The position numbers and the translations under genes are program-made. Positions 37,831-48,454 of a stretch of DNA of 64,000 bases are shown piece after piece (position 1 is the stretch's first letter; each line of letters opens with the position of its first letter). Below the pieces are notes generated by a model. The model saw only the letters and a list, made by a program, of their open reading frames with translations, had not been told where the DNA came from and ran no database searches. The DNA lies in the NCBI GenBank assembly GCA_016720925.1, contig JADKJR010000025.1, forward strand, positions 1 through 64,000, given 5' to 3'. The DNA comes from Betaproteobacteria bacterium. GTDB lineage: Bacteria > Pseudomonadota > Gammaproteobacteria > Burkholderiales > Usitatibacteraceae.

Positions 37831-39273
37831 ATGAACCTCATTCCCACCATCCTCTGCGGCGGCGCCGGATCGCGCCTCTGGCCGGTTTCACGCGAGACTC
37901 ATCCGAAGCCGTTTATTCGGCTGGCCGATGGCCAAAGTCTGCTGCAGAAGGCATTCCTGCGCGGCGCGACGCTGGCGAACGTGACCGAGGTGATCACAGT
38001 GACCAACCGGGAATTGTTCTTTAAGACCGAGGACGAGTATCGCGAAGTCAACAAAGCGAAGATGCCGACGTCGTACATTCTCGAACCGTTTGGCCGCAAC
38101 ACGGCGCCAGCCATCGCGGTGGCCACCCTCCACGTCGCCAAGACCCATGGCGAGGATGCAATCCTGCTGGTATTGCCGGCGGACCACCTGATCGCCGATC
38201 TGCCTGCCTTTGCCGCCGCCGTAGCCGCGGCGGTGAAGCTTGCGCAGGCCGGTAGCCTGGTGACCTTTGGCATCAAGCCCAACATCCCTGAGACCGCGTA
38301 TGGGTACATCCAGGCGGACGGCAATCGCGTCGTGCGGTTCGTTGAAAAGCCATCGCTGGAGATCGCGAAATCCTACGTCGAATCCGGCGACTATCTGTGG
38401 AATTCCGGCATGTTCTGCTTCAGCGCAGGCGCGATGCTACGAGGAGATGAACGCTATTGCCTTCGGGAGGTGCTGACGGCCACACAAGCGTGCATCGCGC
38501 TCTCACGCATAGCAGAAGGCGCCGCGCAAGGCGTGGAATTTGCGCAAATGGAGCTGGATACCGACACCTTCGCGAAGGTGCCGGATATTTCGATCGACTA
38601 TGCCGTCATGGAGAAATCAAAAGACGTGGCGGTGGTGCCCTGCCAGATTGGCTGGAGCGATATCGGCTCCTGGGATGCCGTGGGTGAGCTATCCGCGCCC
38701 GACGCCAATGGCAACCGCATCCTGGGCGATGCCATGCTGCACGATTCGACGAATAACTACATTCAAAGTGGCGCGCGCATGGTGGGCGCGGTCGGTGTCG
38801 ATAACCTGATCATCATCGATACGCCCGACGCACTGCTGGTGGCGGACCGCAGCCGCGCGCAGGACGTGAAACACATCTACGCCGCACTCAAGGCCAAGGG
38901 GCACGAAAGCTACAAGCTGCACCGCACCGTGTATCGCCCGTGGGGAACTTACACGGTGCTTGAAGAAGGCGTCGGTTTCAAGATCAAGCGCATCGAGGTC
39001 AAACCCGGCGCGTCGCTATCGCTGCAGATGCATCACCACCGCAACGAACACTGGATCGTGGTGCATGGCATGGCCAAGATCGTCAACGACATCAAGGACA
39101 AGCTGCTCAACACCAACGAATCCACGTTCATCCCGGCCGGCCACAAACACCGGCTCGAAAACCCCGGACTGATTGACCTGGTGATGATTGAAGTGCAAAG
39201 CGGCGAATACCTGGGTGAAGATGACATCGTTCGGTTCGATGATATTTATGGGCGCGTGCAAGCGGCGAAGTAA
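37831..39273 (+). CDS. manC: Mannose-1-phosphate guanylyltransferase / mannose-6-phosphate isomerase
   Basis: 480 residues, intact. The nucleotidyltransferase domain has ILCGGAGSRLWPVSR (pyrophosphorylase signature), FGRNTAPAIA, LPADHLI and the lysine in FVEKPS. The C-terminal isomerase cupin has RPWGTYTVLEEG, PGASLSLQMHHHRNEHW with metal-ligand histidines, and FIPAGHKHRLENPG. It supplies GDP-mannose for polysaccharide. The true start is ATG 37831; the frame is open upstream through a CTTCTCCC/GGGAGAAG dyad (37791-37808). Capsule export genes lie downstream. Confidence 0.93.
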   Translation: MNLIPTILCGGAGSRLWPVSRETHPKPFIRLADGQSLLQKAFLRGATLANVTEVITVTNRELFFKTEDEYREVNKAKMPTSYILEPFGRNTAPAIAVATLHVAKTHGEDAILLVLPADHLIADLPAFAAAVAAAVKLAQAGSLVTFGIKPNIPETAYGYIQADGNRVVRFVEKPSLEIAKSYVESGDYLWNSGMFCFSAGAMLRGDERYCLREVLTATQACIALSRIAEGAAQGVEFAQMELDTDTFAKVPDISIDYAVMEKSKDVAVVPCQIGWSDIGSWDAVGELSAPDANGNRILGDAMLHDSTNNYIQSGARMVGAVGVDNLIIIDTPDALLVADRSRAQDVKHIYAALKAKGHESYKLHRTVYRPWGTYTVLEEGVGFKIKRIEVKPGASLSLQMHHHRNEHWIVVHGMAKIVNDIKDKLLNTNESTFIPAGHKHRLENPGLIDLVMIEVQSGEYLGEDDIVRFDDIYGRVQAAK

Positions 39274-39346
39274 ACGGTCGCGCGCACGCAACAAAGCGAT
39301 GCCGAATGGACCTATGATTGCTGAACACTTGGCGTAGAATCCAGCC

Positions 39347-39574
39347 ATGGAGCCAAAAATGACCCACCAATTTGATGTCGTGGTTGAGCGAGATTCAGCA
39401 GGCTATTTCGTTGCCTCTGTTCCCGCATTGCCGGGCTGTCATTCGCAGGCGAAATCTCTTGATGAGCTCATGTCGCGCATCCGCGAAGCCATCGAACTTT
39501 GCCTGGAAGTACAAGAGCAATCATTCGAAAGTCTTGATTTTGTGGGCGTTCAGCGCGTAACTGTCGCGGCATGA
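39347..39574 (+). CDS. hicB: HicB-family antitoxin
   Basis: 75 residues (or 71 from ATG 39359, MTHQFDVVVERD). The HicB fold is evident: DVVVERDSAGYFVASVPALPGCHSQAKSLDELMSRIREAI. No C-terminal DNA-binding domain is present, so it is the short, partial-RNase-H-like form. It overlaps hicA by four bases (ATGA). Intact. Confidence 0.88.
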   Translation: MEPKMTHQFDVVVERDSAGYFVASVPALPGCHSQAKSLDELMSRIREAIELCLEVQEQSFESLDFVGVQRVTVAA

Positions 39575-39795
39575 CCACTTTTCCCGCTGTTACAGGCAAA
39601 GGGCTGCTCTCTGCCTTGGCCAAAGCCGGTTTCATTGTCGTGCGCGTGAAGGGTAGTCATCATTTCCTTCGCAATGCAAATGGACGGACCACGGTCGTTC
39701 CTTTCCACGCTGGCGAAACAATTGGCCCCGGTCTGCTATCGAAAATTCTTCGTGATTGCGAATTGAGTCGTGAAGATACGCTCAGGTTATTGTGA
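39571..39795 (+). CDS. hicA: HicA-family mRNA interferase toxin
   Basis: 74 residues, intact. The double-stranded-RNA-binding-like fold with GKGLLSALAKAGFIVVRVKGSHHFLRN carries the catalytic histidine in GSHH. PFHAGETIGPGLLSKILRDCELS is the typical second half. HicA cleaves mRNA; HicB, encoded just before it, blocks the activity. Confidence 0.9.
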   Translation: MTTFPAVTGKGLLSALAKAGFIVVRVKGSHHFLRNANGRTTVVPFHAGETIGPGLLSKILRDCELSREDTLRLL

Positions 39796-40134
39796 GCGTG
39801 TCAGCCACCCATTGCCATTGCACCCTACCCCTAAAGAATGGCTGATTAAGTAAAATCAGCATGTGGTTCGACAAGCTCACCACGAACGGGCTATTGTGCT
39901 TTCCAATATTTGTGACAGCCAGTATTCACGTTCGCCCTGAGGTATCGAAGGGTGATAAGGCTTCGATAACTCAGCCCGAACGGTGAATTGATTTATGGAA
40001 ATCTCAATAGACGGATTTCCGTTTGTCATGCACCCTACATGCACCCTGCATGCGCTTCGCACCTCAAGGTAGCGGCATGCTACCCTCAACCACGACACAC
40101 ATGAACCCCACTTCCACCATCGGACAACGGCATT
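39796..40134. other. Intergenic stretch with palindromic repeats
   Basis: Between hicA and the capsule genes. It contains TTCGACAAGCTCACCACGAA (39868-39887) and a dyad of GTTCGCCCTGAGGTATCGAAG with CTTCGATAACTCAGCCCGAAC (39931-39982), related to the interior of the MITE-like repeats. No gene seen. Confidence 0.5.
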
Positions 40135-41264
40135 GAACGCAACCCCCAAACATTCCCGGCCCACAAATCGCCGCGCAAGCGATTCAACGTGATCCTGTTC
40201 CTGACGGTCATCCTGCCGACGACGCTCGCGATCATCTATTACGGCCTCGTCGCGTCTGACGTGTACATCTCCGAATCGCGTTTCGTGGTGCGCAGCCGCA
40301 GCGTTCCGCGCAGAGCGGTTTGGGCGCTCTGCTGCAAGGCACCGGATTTGCACGTTCGCAGGACGACACCTATTCGGTTCACGATTTCGTGCTCTCGCGC
40401 GATGCGCTGAAGGAACTGGACGATCAACTCGCGATACGGAAGGCTTACTCCAGCAAGGACGCGGACATCATCAATCGCTTTCCGGGGTTGGATTGGGACG
40501 ACAGCTTTGAAGCATTCCACCGCTACTATCGCAGCCGCGTCACAATCGACTACGACACCGTCTCGTCGATTACCATCCTGAAAGTACGCGCGTTCACGGC
40601 CGAGGACTCGAAAAAAATCAACGACCTGTTGCTGAAGATGGGCGAACGGCTGGTGAACAACCTGAACGACCGCAGCCGGCAGGACCTCATCAAGACCGCC
40701 GAGCAGGAAGTGGGCGTGGCCGAAGAAAAAGTAAAGAAGGCTGCGGTCGCGCTCGCCGGCTATCGATCCAATACGCAAACCGTCTTTGACCCCGACCGGC
40801 AATCCGCGCTGCAACTGCAGGGCGTGTCGAAACTGCAAGGAAGAACTGTCTACCACGGCAGGCCCAACTCGCGCAGATTCAGCGGGTCTCGCCGAACAAT
40901 CCGCAAGTCGCCTCGCTGAAAAACCGCGTCGATAAATTGCGCAAGGCCATCGCCAACGAAACCGCGAAGGTCGCCGGCGGCGCATGGCTCGTTGACCTCA
41001 AAATCCGCGGCCTTTGAACGCCTGGCGCTCGACAAAATTTTCGCCGAAAAACAGCTTGGCGCCGCCTTGGCATCTCTGGAATCTGCGCGAAGCGAGGCGC
41101 TACGCAAACAGCTTTATCTGGAACGGCTGGTGCAACCCAATTTGCCGGACAAGGCCGTCGAGCCGCGGCGGATACGATCGGTGTTGATGGTTTTTGTGCT
41201 AGGGCTGGTCGCGTGGGGCGTGATCAGCCTGCTGGTGGCCAGCATCAAAGAACACACGGACTAG
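40135..41264 (+). CDS. Capsule polysaccharide export inner-membrane protein (KpsE/CtrB-like), indels
   Basis: About 375 residues. An N-terminal membrane segment (VILFLTVILPTTLAIIYYGL) is followed by VYISESRFVVRSRS, the family signature, then a long periplasmic coiled coil (RVTIDYDTVSSITILKVRAF to AEQEVGVAEEKVKKAAVAL). A C-terminal membrane segment (VLMVFVLGLVAWGVISLLV) closes it. These polysaccharide co-polymerase-3 proteins bridge the ABC exporter and the outer-membrane channel. Indels near 40185, 40310, 40850 and 40990 split it. The start is uncertain (TTG 40135). Confidence 0.8.
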
Positions 41265-41277
41265 CCGGGCATCAAAG

Positions 41278-42068
41278 ATGAATGGTGACGTTTCAATATT
41301 GCGTTCGCTGACGATCCAGAGCAGGACATTGCACGCGCTGATGATGCGTGAAGTCATTACGCGTTTCGGCCGCGACAATCTCGGTGCGTTGTGGTTGATC
41401 GCGGAGCCAATGTTGTTTACTCTTGGCGTTGCGACGCTTGGACTGCTATGGGCATGAACCACGGTTCAAGCATGCCGATCGTCGCCTTCGCCGTGACCGG
41501 CTATTCGTCCGTGCTGCTTTGGCGCAACTGTGCGAACCGCTCCGTCATGGCGATTAAAGCAAATCTGCCATTGCTGTTTCACCGCAACGTCAAAGTAATT
41601 GATGTTTTTCTGACGCGAAGTGTCCTTGAAATTGCCGGCGCCACCGGTTCCTTTGCCATATTGGCTGCGTTTTTCACCTCAATCGGATGGATGGCGGCGC
41701 CGGTTGATATGCTGCAAGTCATCTTCGGATGGTTCATGTTGGCGTGGTTTGGAACAGTGATGGCCTTGGTCATTGGCGCGGGGACTGCATACAGCGATAT
41801 AGTCGAAAAACTATGGGGCCCAGCCTCGTATTTGCTCTTTCCCCTTTCGGGCGCCGTTTTTATGGTGGATTGGCTTGCGCCGGCGTTTCAGAAAATTGTT
41901 TTGCTGCTGCCAATGGTGCACGGAGTGGAAATGCTGCGCGAAGGCTATTTTGGCAACGCAGTAAAGGCACACTATGATGCGGGCTACATGGCGATCTGCT
42001 GCCTCATGCTCTCGCTGGCCGGACTCTATCTTGTACGTGACGCCGGCGAAAAGGTCGAAGGGCGATGA
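41278..42068 (+). CDS. Capsule polysaccharide ABC transporter permease (KpsM-like), one indel
   Basis: About 263 residues. ATG 41278 gives MNGDVSILRSLTIQSRTLHALMMREVITRFGRDNLGALW, the conserved start of KpsM-type ABC-2 permeases. After an indel near 41450 the membrane part continues with six segments (for example FAILAAFFTSIGWMAA, YLLFPLSGAVFMVDWLAP). The TGYSSVLLWRN loop is typical. It overlaps the ATPase gene by four bases (42065-42068). Confidence 0.85.
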
Positions 42069-42730
42069 TCTCGGTTGAAAACATCAGCAAGACTTACTCC
42101 ACGCGATTTGGCCCGCGGACGATTCTCGACAACGTAAGTTTTCGTCTGGAACGCGGCAGGAACATCGGCATCCTTGGGTTAAACGGTGCCGGCAAATCTA
42201 CACTTATCCGTCTCATCAGTGGCGCGGAGAAGCCGACGTCCGGTCATATTCAACGCGGCATGAGCGTCTCCTGGCCGCTCGCGTTCGGCGGCGCATTTCA
42301 GCTTCTGACAGGCCTGGACAACCTGAAGTTCGTTTGCCGAATTTATGGCGTCGACTACAAGCCGCTCATTCCGTTCGTGGAGGACTTCACCGAGCTCGGC
42401 GTATATTTTCGCGAGCCGGTCATGCACTATTCAACCGGCATGCTGACCAGGCTGGCATTTGCGCTCTCGATGGCAATCGAATTCGATTGTTTCCTGATCG
42501 ATGAGGCAATGGTGGTCGGCGACGTGCGCTTTCACGAAAAATGCCACATCGAAATGTTCCAAAAGCGCAAAGACCGGGCATTCATTCTCGTGACGCATGA
42601 TGCCAATGTGATCAAGCTCTATTGCGAGCGGGCCAGCGTATTGCACGAAGGAAAGCTCTATCCATTTGATACCGTCGATGAGGCCTACGATTTTTATAAC
42701 AATCGGCTCAAGAATCTCCTCCCGGCTTAA
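42065..42730 (+). CDS. Capsule polysaccharide ABC transporter ATPase (KpsT-like)
   Basis: 221 residues, intact. Walker A GLNGAGKST, Q-loop-like region, signature YSTGMLTRLAFALSMA, Walker B CFLIDEAMVVGD, and the switch histidine in ILVTHD. The short length and the CFLIDE(A/V)xxVGD form fit the KpsT/CtrD family that exports lipid-linked capsule chains. It directly follows the permease, with the KpsE-like gene upstream. Confidence 0.92.
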   Translation: MISVENISKTYSTRFGPRTILDNVSFRLERGRNIGILGLNGAGKSTLIRLISGAEKPTSGHIQRGMSVSWPLAFGGAFQLLTGLDNLKFVCRIYGVDYKPLIPFVEDFTELGVYFREPVMHYSTGMLTRLAFALSMAIEFDCFLIDEAMVVGDVRFHEKCHIEMFQKRKDRAFILVTHDANVIKLYCERASVLHEGKLYPFDTVDEAYDFYNNRLKNLLPA

Positions 42731-42787
42731 TGTCGGATCGGCAATCATTCCGGCCAGCACGATTGCGCGGCTGAGCCACGGTGCATG

Positions 42788-44242
42788 ATGAAGATTTTGC
42801 TCGAAATGCGGCCTGCGCTCGACGGCCATGCGGGTATCCCGCGAAGCGACGCCTGCTATTCCGCGGCCTGCGCCTGATCGAGGGCTGGAGGTTGAAGGGC
42901 TCATCCAGAGCAGCGGCCAGTACTGGCTGAAGGCCTGCCGGCATCATCGGAAATGAGCGTCGCAATGCCCGCTCTGGCGCACCTAACTTCGATATCACGG
43001 GGTCTTATTTCGATGAAGCGAATTGTCCAATGCATATGCTGGCGGTTCTGGATGGCGATACGCCAATTGGCCGGCGGCCGCGAAGGAGCTTTACGGTTCG
43101 ACGCGACACACTTTCAGGACTTCATCTGGCGAAGCCTGTTTGCCCGCACGCTGCACGCCGAGGATTTCGATAGCGTGACGGGCGCCCATTTTCGCATTGC
43201 GCGCGTGCCTTGGACTGCGATGCACCGATGCGCGTTGGTTACCCGCAAACTGGGCTACGCGGTCTCTCGACTCGATACAACCGACTTCGATGTGATGGTC
43301 TCGAGACGCCCTATCCGGGCACGGTTTCATCACGCACCAGGCTGGTGGTCCGATACCACGATGCAATCCCGGTGCTGATGCCGCATACGATAACCGACAA
43401 AGACTTTCACCAGGCATCCCACTACCATGCCTTGAGAAAAAACGTGACTATGGCGCCTTTTTCGCGTGCGTTTCAGAATCCACGCGCAGTGACCTGCTCT
43501 CGCTTTTCCCGAGGTGGCCCCGCGAACCTCGTCACAATTCACAATATGGTTTCTCCCCCACTACCACCCGGAAGATTCTTCGCCGACGCGTGCCGGAAAT
43601 CATCCAGACTCGCCTGAATGACGGTATCAAATTTGCCAGCAATGAAATCAACTGCGGCGAAGGGCCGGCTGACGACACAGGAGGGAGAACCGTTTCAAGA
43701 CTATCTGCTTAGTGTCTCCACGATCGAACCGCGCAAGAATCATGTAACCCTGCTGGCCGCGTGGGAAAACATGCGCGCCGAGAAATATCCCCATCTCAAA
43801 CTGGTGATCGTCGGCATGCTGGGCTGGGATCATGAGGCATCGTGAAAAAGTTCCGCCCCTGGATGGAGCGCGGGCAGCTTTTTGTGCTGGAGGACGTGCC
43901 CTCCCCTGAGCTGCGCGTGCTATACAAGCACGCCCGGCGACGATTTGCCCTAGCTTTGGCGAGGGGTTTGATTTCTCCGGCGTTGAGGCAATGCGGTGCG
44001 GTGGCGCAGTGGTCGCCTCAGACATCCCGGTTCACCGGGAGGTTTATGCGGACGCCGCTGAATATGTTAGCCCGGATTCGACTGCCGAACTAGTTACTGC
44101 AATCGACGAAGTTATCGGTCAGTCGAACTTACAGCGACGAGATGAACTGGTGGCCAAGGGTGCTGACGTCTCCGCACAGTATTTGCCCGAAAGAATTCTG
44201 CCTAAATGGAACGATTTTCTTCGGGTGAACTTAACGGCCTAA
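42788..44242 (+). CDS. GT4-type glycosyltransferase of the capsule locus (many indels)
   Basis: About 480 residues after repair. MKILLEMRPALDGHAGIP opens the family pattern. Later pieces in different frames are TRLVVRYHDAIPVLMPHTI, VTIHNMV, YLLSVSTIEPRKNHVTLL, LVIVGMLGWDH, and near the end EAMRCGGAVVASDIPVHREVY, the donor-binding motif with the conserved Glu. At least seven indels interrupt it. Its place after KpsEMT genes points to synthesis of the exported polysaccharide; sugar specificity cannot be told. Confidence 0.75.
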
Positions 44243-44267
44243 ACCTGCAAAGGAAGCGGGAAATGAA

Positions 44268-45024
44268 ATGAATACGGATTCTGCATGGGAAGCGTGGGGG
44301 CAACAAGATCCCTACTACGGTGTCATCACTGATCCAAAGTTCCGGAAATCGACGTTGACGGCGGAAGCGAAAAGAGAGTTCTTCGACTCCGGGCACGCGC
44401 ATGCAGGGTATGTGATGCAGATGATCAGGCAACACATCGATCCCAATTTTAAGCCACAACTTGTACTGGATTTTGGTTGCGGCGTTGGGCGGCTCATCGT
44501 ACCTTTCGCAAAGCTGGCCGCAGAGGTTGTCGGATTGGACGTTTCAAGCGCCATGCTATTGGAAGCGAAGAAGAACTGCGATGAGCAAGGAATTGATAAC
44601 GTGCAATTGCTTGTAGCAGATGACGAGCTTTTGCTGCTGGGGAGGCAATTTGACCTGATTCATTCGTATATTGTGTTCCAAACATTCCGCCCGAACGGGG
44701 ACGAGCGATTTTTGGCAAGTTGCTGTGCCACATCCCGTGGGCGGTGTAGGAGCAATTCACTTCTCCTATTCCAAAAGTCATTATGAAGAAACGCATGGTT
44801 TAGCGCCGCAACCGGCACTACCTACAAAATCATCTACTGCTCAAAAAATACTTGTTCCGAATCCACACCCGCCGAACGCGGATCCGGAAATGCAGATGAA
44901 CACATATCACATGAATGAAATGCTTTTCCTGATGCAGAAAGCGGGAGTGCGCCGTTTTCACGTCGAATTCACTGATCATGGCGGAGAACTCGGCGTAATC
45001 GTGTTCTTTCAAAAATCGCAGTAG
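44268..45024 (+). CDS. Class I SAM-dependent methyltransferase (one indel)
   Basis: About 252 residues. Motif I LVLDFGCGVGRLIVPF near residue 66, then VVGLDVSSAMLLEAKK (motif II with the ribose-binding Asp) and LIHSYIVFQ. After an indel near 44712 the rest, VGAIHFSYSKSHYEE to GELGVIVFFQKSQ, is a variable substrate-binding part. It could methylate a sugar of the capsule repeat unit or its cap; that is inference from position. Confidence 0.75.
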
Positions 45025-45419
45025 GTATCTGGCTCTAATCCTTGATACGCCCAAGACACGTTGTTCGCTATTCAAGAAACACATTGACTGCCAGCGTATG
45101 GCAGCGTCAGCCTGATCGTCGAATCTTTCGCGCCTACCTGAACTGCTACCGCCTGCATACAACCACTGACGGTCGAATGCTTGCTGGGGCTTACTTCGAT
45201 ACACAAGTTGCTTCTGGCTTAACCATGGCAGCAATCCACTCTAACGAATCGGGCATTCTAGATAGAAATAGTACGCCACACTTTTATGAATTCGGCAGTG
45301 GGAAGAAATGCTCTATCGTGTACTGACTTGGGGAGGTCTGTTTCGTGTTTAAAATAAACGTAACACAGCAATTCGTAAATTCGAAATACAAATCCATCTC
45401 ATTAGTGGTGGTGAACAAT
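45025..45419. other. AT-richer stretch before the IS21 element
   Basis: Base composition is visibly lower in G+C than the surroundings. A 94-codon plus-strand frame (45042-45326, MIRPRHVVRYSRN...) has no features I recognise and no good ribosome-binding site; I do not call it a gene. Probably horizontally acquired spacer. Confidence 0.4.
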
Positions 45420-45490
45420 TGTTGATTTCAACGTCGGACGCTGCCACGGTTTTCATTTAAAACGAGGCCACCCTATTTTGGCATAGGGGA

Positions 45491-46304
45491 CTATGCCGCT
45501 GTGGATAAGTCGTTGGTCTGAATTGAAGCTGCTCCTTTCGCTTTGGTGTTGGCCTTGCGTTTTGATCCTGCCGCATCGAGCTCTGGACTGAAACCGCCAG
45601 GACTCGTTGCCGGTTTCGACGATATGGCAATGGTGAGTGAGTCGGTCGAGCAGTGCCGTCGTCATCTTGGCATCGACGAACACGCTGCTCCACTCGCCGA
45701 AAGTCAGATTGGTCGTAATCATCACGCTGGTGCGTTCATAGAGTTTCGACAACAGGTGGAACAATAGTGCGCCACCCGCTTGGCTAAACGGCAGGTAGCC
45801 CACTTCGTCCAGGATCACCAGATCAACGTGCATGAGCCGGTTGGCAATCTGGCCGGCACGCCCTGTCGCTTTCTCCAGCTCCAGCGCATTGACCAGTTCC
45901 ACGGTGGAGAAGAACCGCACCCGCTTGGCATGCGTGCGCAGCCTCGACACCGATGGCCGTCGCCGAGTGGGTCTTGCCCGTGCCCGGGCCACCGATCAGC
46001 ACCACGTTCTGGGCCGCTTCAATAAACGTGAAGCTTGGTGCAGTTCACGCACCAGCACCTCATCGACATGCGAAGCGGCGAAGTCGAAACCTGCCAGGTC
46101 CCGATGCATCGGAAACCGGGCCGCGCCCATCTGATAAGCCATCGAGCGCACCATCCGCTCCGCCGTCTCGGCATCGACCAGTTGCTTCATGAACAGGTCC
46201 GGTTTGAATTCGGTGTGGCGTGACTTCGCCACCAGTTCTGGATAGCAGGAGGCCATGCCATTGAGCTTCAGTTGCTTCAGTTCGGCGATGATCTCAGCGG
46301 ACAT
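45491..46304 (-). CDS. istB: IstB-like ATP-binding protein (indels)
   Basis: About 272 residues. MSAEIIAELKQLKLNGMASCYPEL is the IstB start. Walker A is GGPGTGKTHSATAIGVEA, Walker B VDLVILDEVGYLPFS, sensor region SVMITTNLTFGEW, then ALLDRLTHHCHIVETGNES. This AAA+ ATPase delivers target DNA to the IstA transposase. Indels near 46000, 45940 and 45560 break it. With repair it ends TNDLSTAA at TAG 45491. Confidence 0.85.
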
Positions 46305-46373
46305 GCGCGCCTCCATTCATCATCAGCGACGCCAATACCGGGCTTGCGAGCAATACCGATTGAATCGCCGGGG

Positions 46374-47854
46374 TCAGGCGCAATTGGTCATAGCGATCGA
46401 CATCAGCCTTGGTTCTTCGGTGAGCGTCAGTGCCGTTTCCACCATTGGTGGCCTGGGCTGCGCCTGGTCCTTCAATTGCGCCAGGAGGTACAGCACATGC
46501 TCGGCACTGGGCTTGCCGACAGCCAGCGCTGCCTCGGTGGCGGCAAGGATGGAATCCAGGCCATGCACGGGAACGGCGGCGAGCACCTGTGCCATCACCC
46601 GGTCACCGCCCGGCCGATGGATCAACTGGTGTTGCAGCAGGCGCAGCGGTTCCGGCATGGCATTGAAGGGCGCGCCGTTACGGAGCGCCCCCGGCTTCTG
46701 GACGACCAGATCGATGTAATGGCGCCAGTCATAGAATGTCTGGTCACGTTCAAACGAGCGGACGTGGCTGGCCACCTTCACGTCATCGACGACGATGTCG
46801 ATGGTGGCTGGATAGACCCGCACACTGACGATGCGGTGCGCATGTTCGGTTGGCACGCTGTAGCGGTTGCGCTCCAGATGAATCAACCCAGTCGACGATA
46901 CGCGTGCGGGATGCTCGACGTAACCATCGAAAGGCTTTGGGCAGGGCATTAGCTTGGGCAACTCGTCCTGCAGCAGTTCGGTCACCGTCATTTCCGGCCA
47001 CTCCGGATGCTTCGTCTCCGTCCGCACCATCCGGCATTGTTTGCCGAGCCATTCGTTGAGCGACTCAAGATCCGTCCAGCGGGTTTCCATCGCCTCGCGC
47101 CAGATTTGCCGTCGGCGATCCAGGACGTTCTTCTCCACGATCCCTTTCTCCCAGCCCGAAGCGACATTGCAGAACTCGGGTTCGAACAGGTAATGGGAGG
47201 CCATGGCCTCGAAGCGTGCGTTGATGGTCCGGGCCTTGCCGCGACCGACCTTATCCACCGCCGTCTTCATGTTGTCGTAGATGCCACGCGTGGGGATGCC
47301 GCCAAGGGCGGCGAAGGCGCGGGCATGGGCGTCGAACAGCATCTCGTGGGTCTGGGTGGGATAGGCGGTGAGCCAGAAAGCACGGCTCGCACAGAGCTTG
47401 GTGTGGGCCAGATCCAGCCGTCGACGCAGGCCACCAACAAAGGCGTACTCGGTGCTCCAGTCGAACTGGAAGGCTTCGCCCAATTGAAACTTGAGCGGCA
47501 CAAAGGCGCGGCCACTGCCCTGCGATGACAGCTCCTGTCGAAACCGACGAACGTAGGCGGCGACACGGCCATAGCCGCCGCGATAACCCATCGCCGTGAG
47601 CTCCTGGTACATTGAGTGCGCCGTCCGCCGGTCGCGCTTGCCGCGATGTTGATTGCTCTTCAGCCAGCCAGACAACGTTTCGGCATAGGCATCGAGCTTG
47701 GTCTCCACGCGACGGCCCGGGTACTTCGGCTCCAGTACATCAGGACGCTGATCCAACCACCGATCAATGGTGCTGCGGCAAGACCTGTTCTTCTCGCGAT
47801 CTCTCGCTTGGGCAGGCGCTCCCGATAAAACATCCGCCTGACTTTGGCTAACAT
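46374..47854 (-). CDS. istA: IS21 transposase IstA (one indel)
   Basis: About 494 residues. MLAKVRRMFYRERLPKREIARRTGL is the N-terminal helix-turn-helix. A missing base near 47780 separates it from STIDRWLDQRPDVLEPKYPG. The integrase core has the first Asp in FQFDWSTEYAF, the second in GIYDNMKTAVD, and the Glu in KGIVEKNVLDRRR. The beta-barrel end contains LERNRYSVPTEHAHR. One repair restores the whole gene, so the element may be active. Confidence 0.9.
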
Positions 47855-48004
47855 GGCCACTGTAATCACTCCTCAGTTCTCCCCGCCTAAAAAATAAGCA
47901 GGGTAGTTGATTCATGTGGCCTCGTTTTGCGTGAAAAAACCCTTCAGAATTGGTAGCGATTTACGCGGAAATCAACACTTACAACGCTGTTGCAGGCAAT
48001 TTGA

Positions 48005-48310
48005 TTGTATGACACCAGACAAATGCTAATCGACTACATTGATACTAGGCATGCTGGGACGTTGGCTATGGCGAGAGATCTCATCCTGCACGGTGCCTAC
48101 GATTCCGTGGTGGATCAAGTAATCTGCAGTAAGATAAAGAAACTATTTTCGTGTCCGAACGGCCACGCCTCCGACAGCGATAAGGAAACGCTTTTGAGCT
48201 GGCTGGAAACTGAATATCAAGCATATCGGCTGGTCGCGTATCCTGTAAGTTCGCCACTTGCGAGACAGGAAATTGGGAGGGCGATAGCTAAGGTTGCTTC
48301 CGGAAATTAG
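48005..48310 (+). CDS. Hypothetical protein beside the IS21 element
   Basis: 101 residues at most; more likely from ATG 48023 (MLIDYIDTRHAGTLAMARD). It contains KIKKLFSCPNGHASDSDKETL and ends GRAIAKVASGN. I do not recognise it. Composition is AT-richer than the neighbours. It may be an intact small gene or the 3' part of a gene cut off by the IS. Confidence 0.35.
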   Translation: MYDTRQMLIDYIDTRHAGTLAMARDLILHGAYDSVVDQVICSKIKKLFSCPNGHASDSDKETLLSWLETEYQAYRLVAYPVSSPLARQEIGRAIAKVASGN

Positions 48311-48338
48311 TTGTCATTGCTTGGAGATATGGTCCCGC

Positions 48339-48395
48339 AGAAGGGTATTCGGGGACAGACCACAGACAATTCTGATGAGCCGCGAAAGCATGCGG
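48339..48395 (-). pseudogene. Short IS4-type remnant related to 466-510
   Basis: ATTCGGGGACAGACCACAGA and the following TTCTGA parallel TTCGGGAGCAGACCACGGAT at 466-486. In both places the palindromic element with ATCGCCATTTGGCG follows about 70-80 bases later. This suggests a paralogous duplicated segment; too short to code. Confidence 0.4.
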
Positions 48396-48454
48396 TCTTT
48401 CGCTCTAGTAACCAGGATTGGGTTGAATTTATTTCCTAACGCACCGCACCGCAG

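Larger units (their letters stand above)
45420..47977 (-). mobile_element. IS21-family insertion sequence, complete
   Basis: 2,558 bp. The left end (plus strand from 45420) and the right end (minus strand from 47977) both begin TGTTGATTTC and both carry AAAACGAGGCCAC further in (45455-45467; 47921-47933 reversed), the multiple terminal repeats typical of IS21. Inside are istA and istB on the minus strand. I could not find a clear target-site duplication: the flanks ACAAT and CTTAC do not match. Confidence 0.85.

Noticed and set aside
39850..40030. Possible CRISPR-like array in the dyads near hicBA
   Set aside because: Only single dyads related to dispersed repeats; no regular repeat-spacer pattern here or elsewhere in the window.
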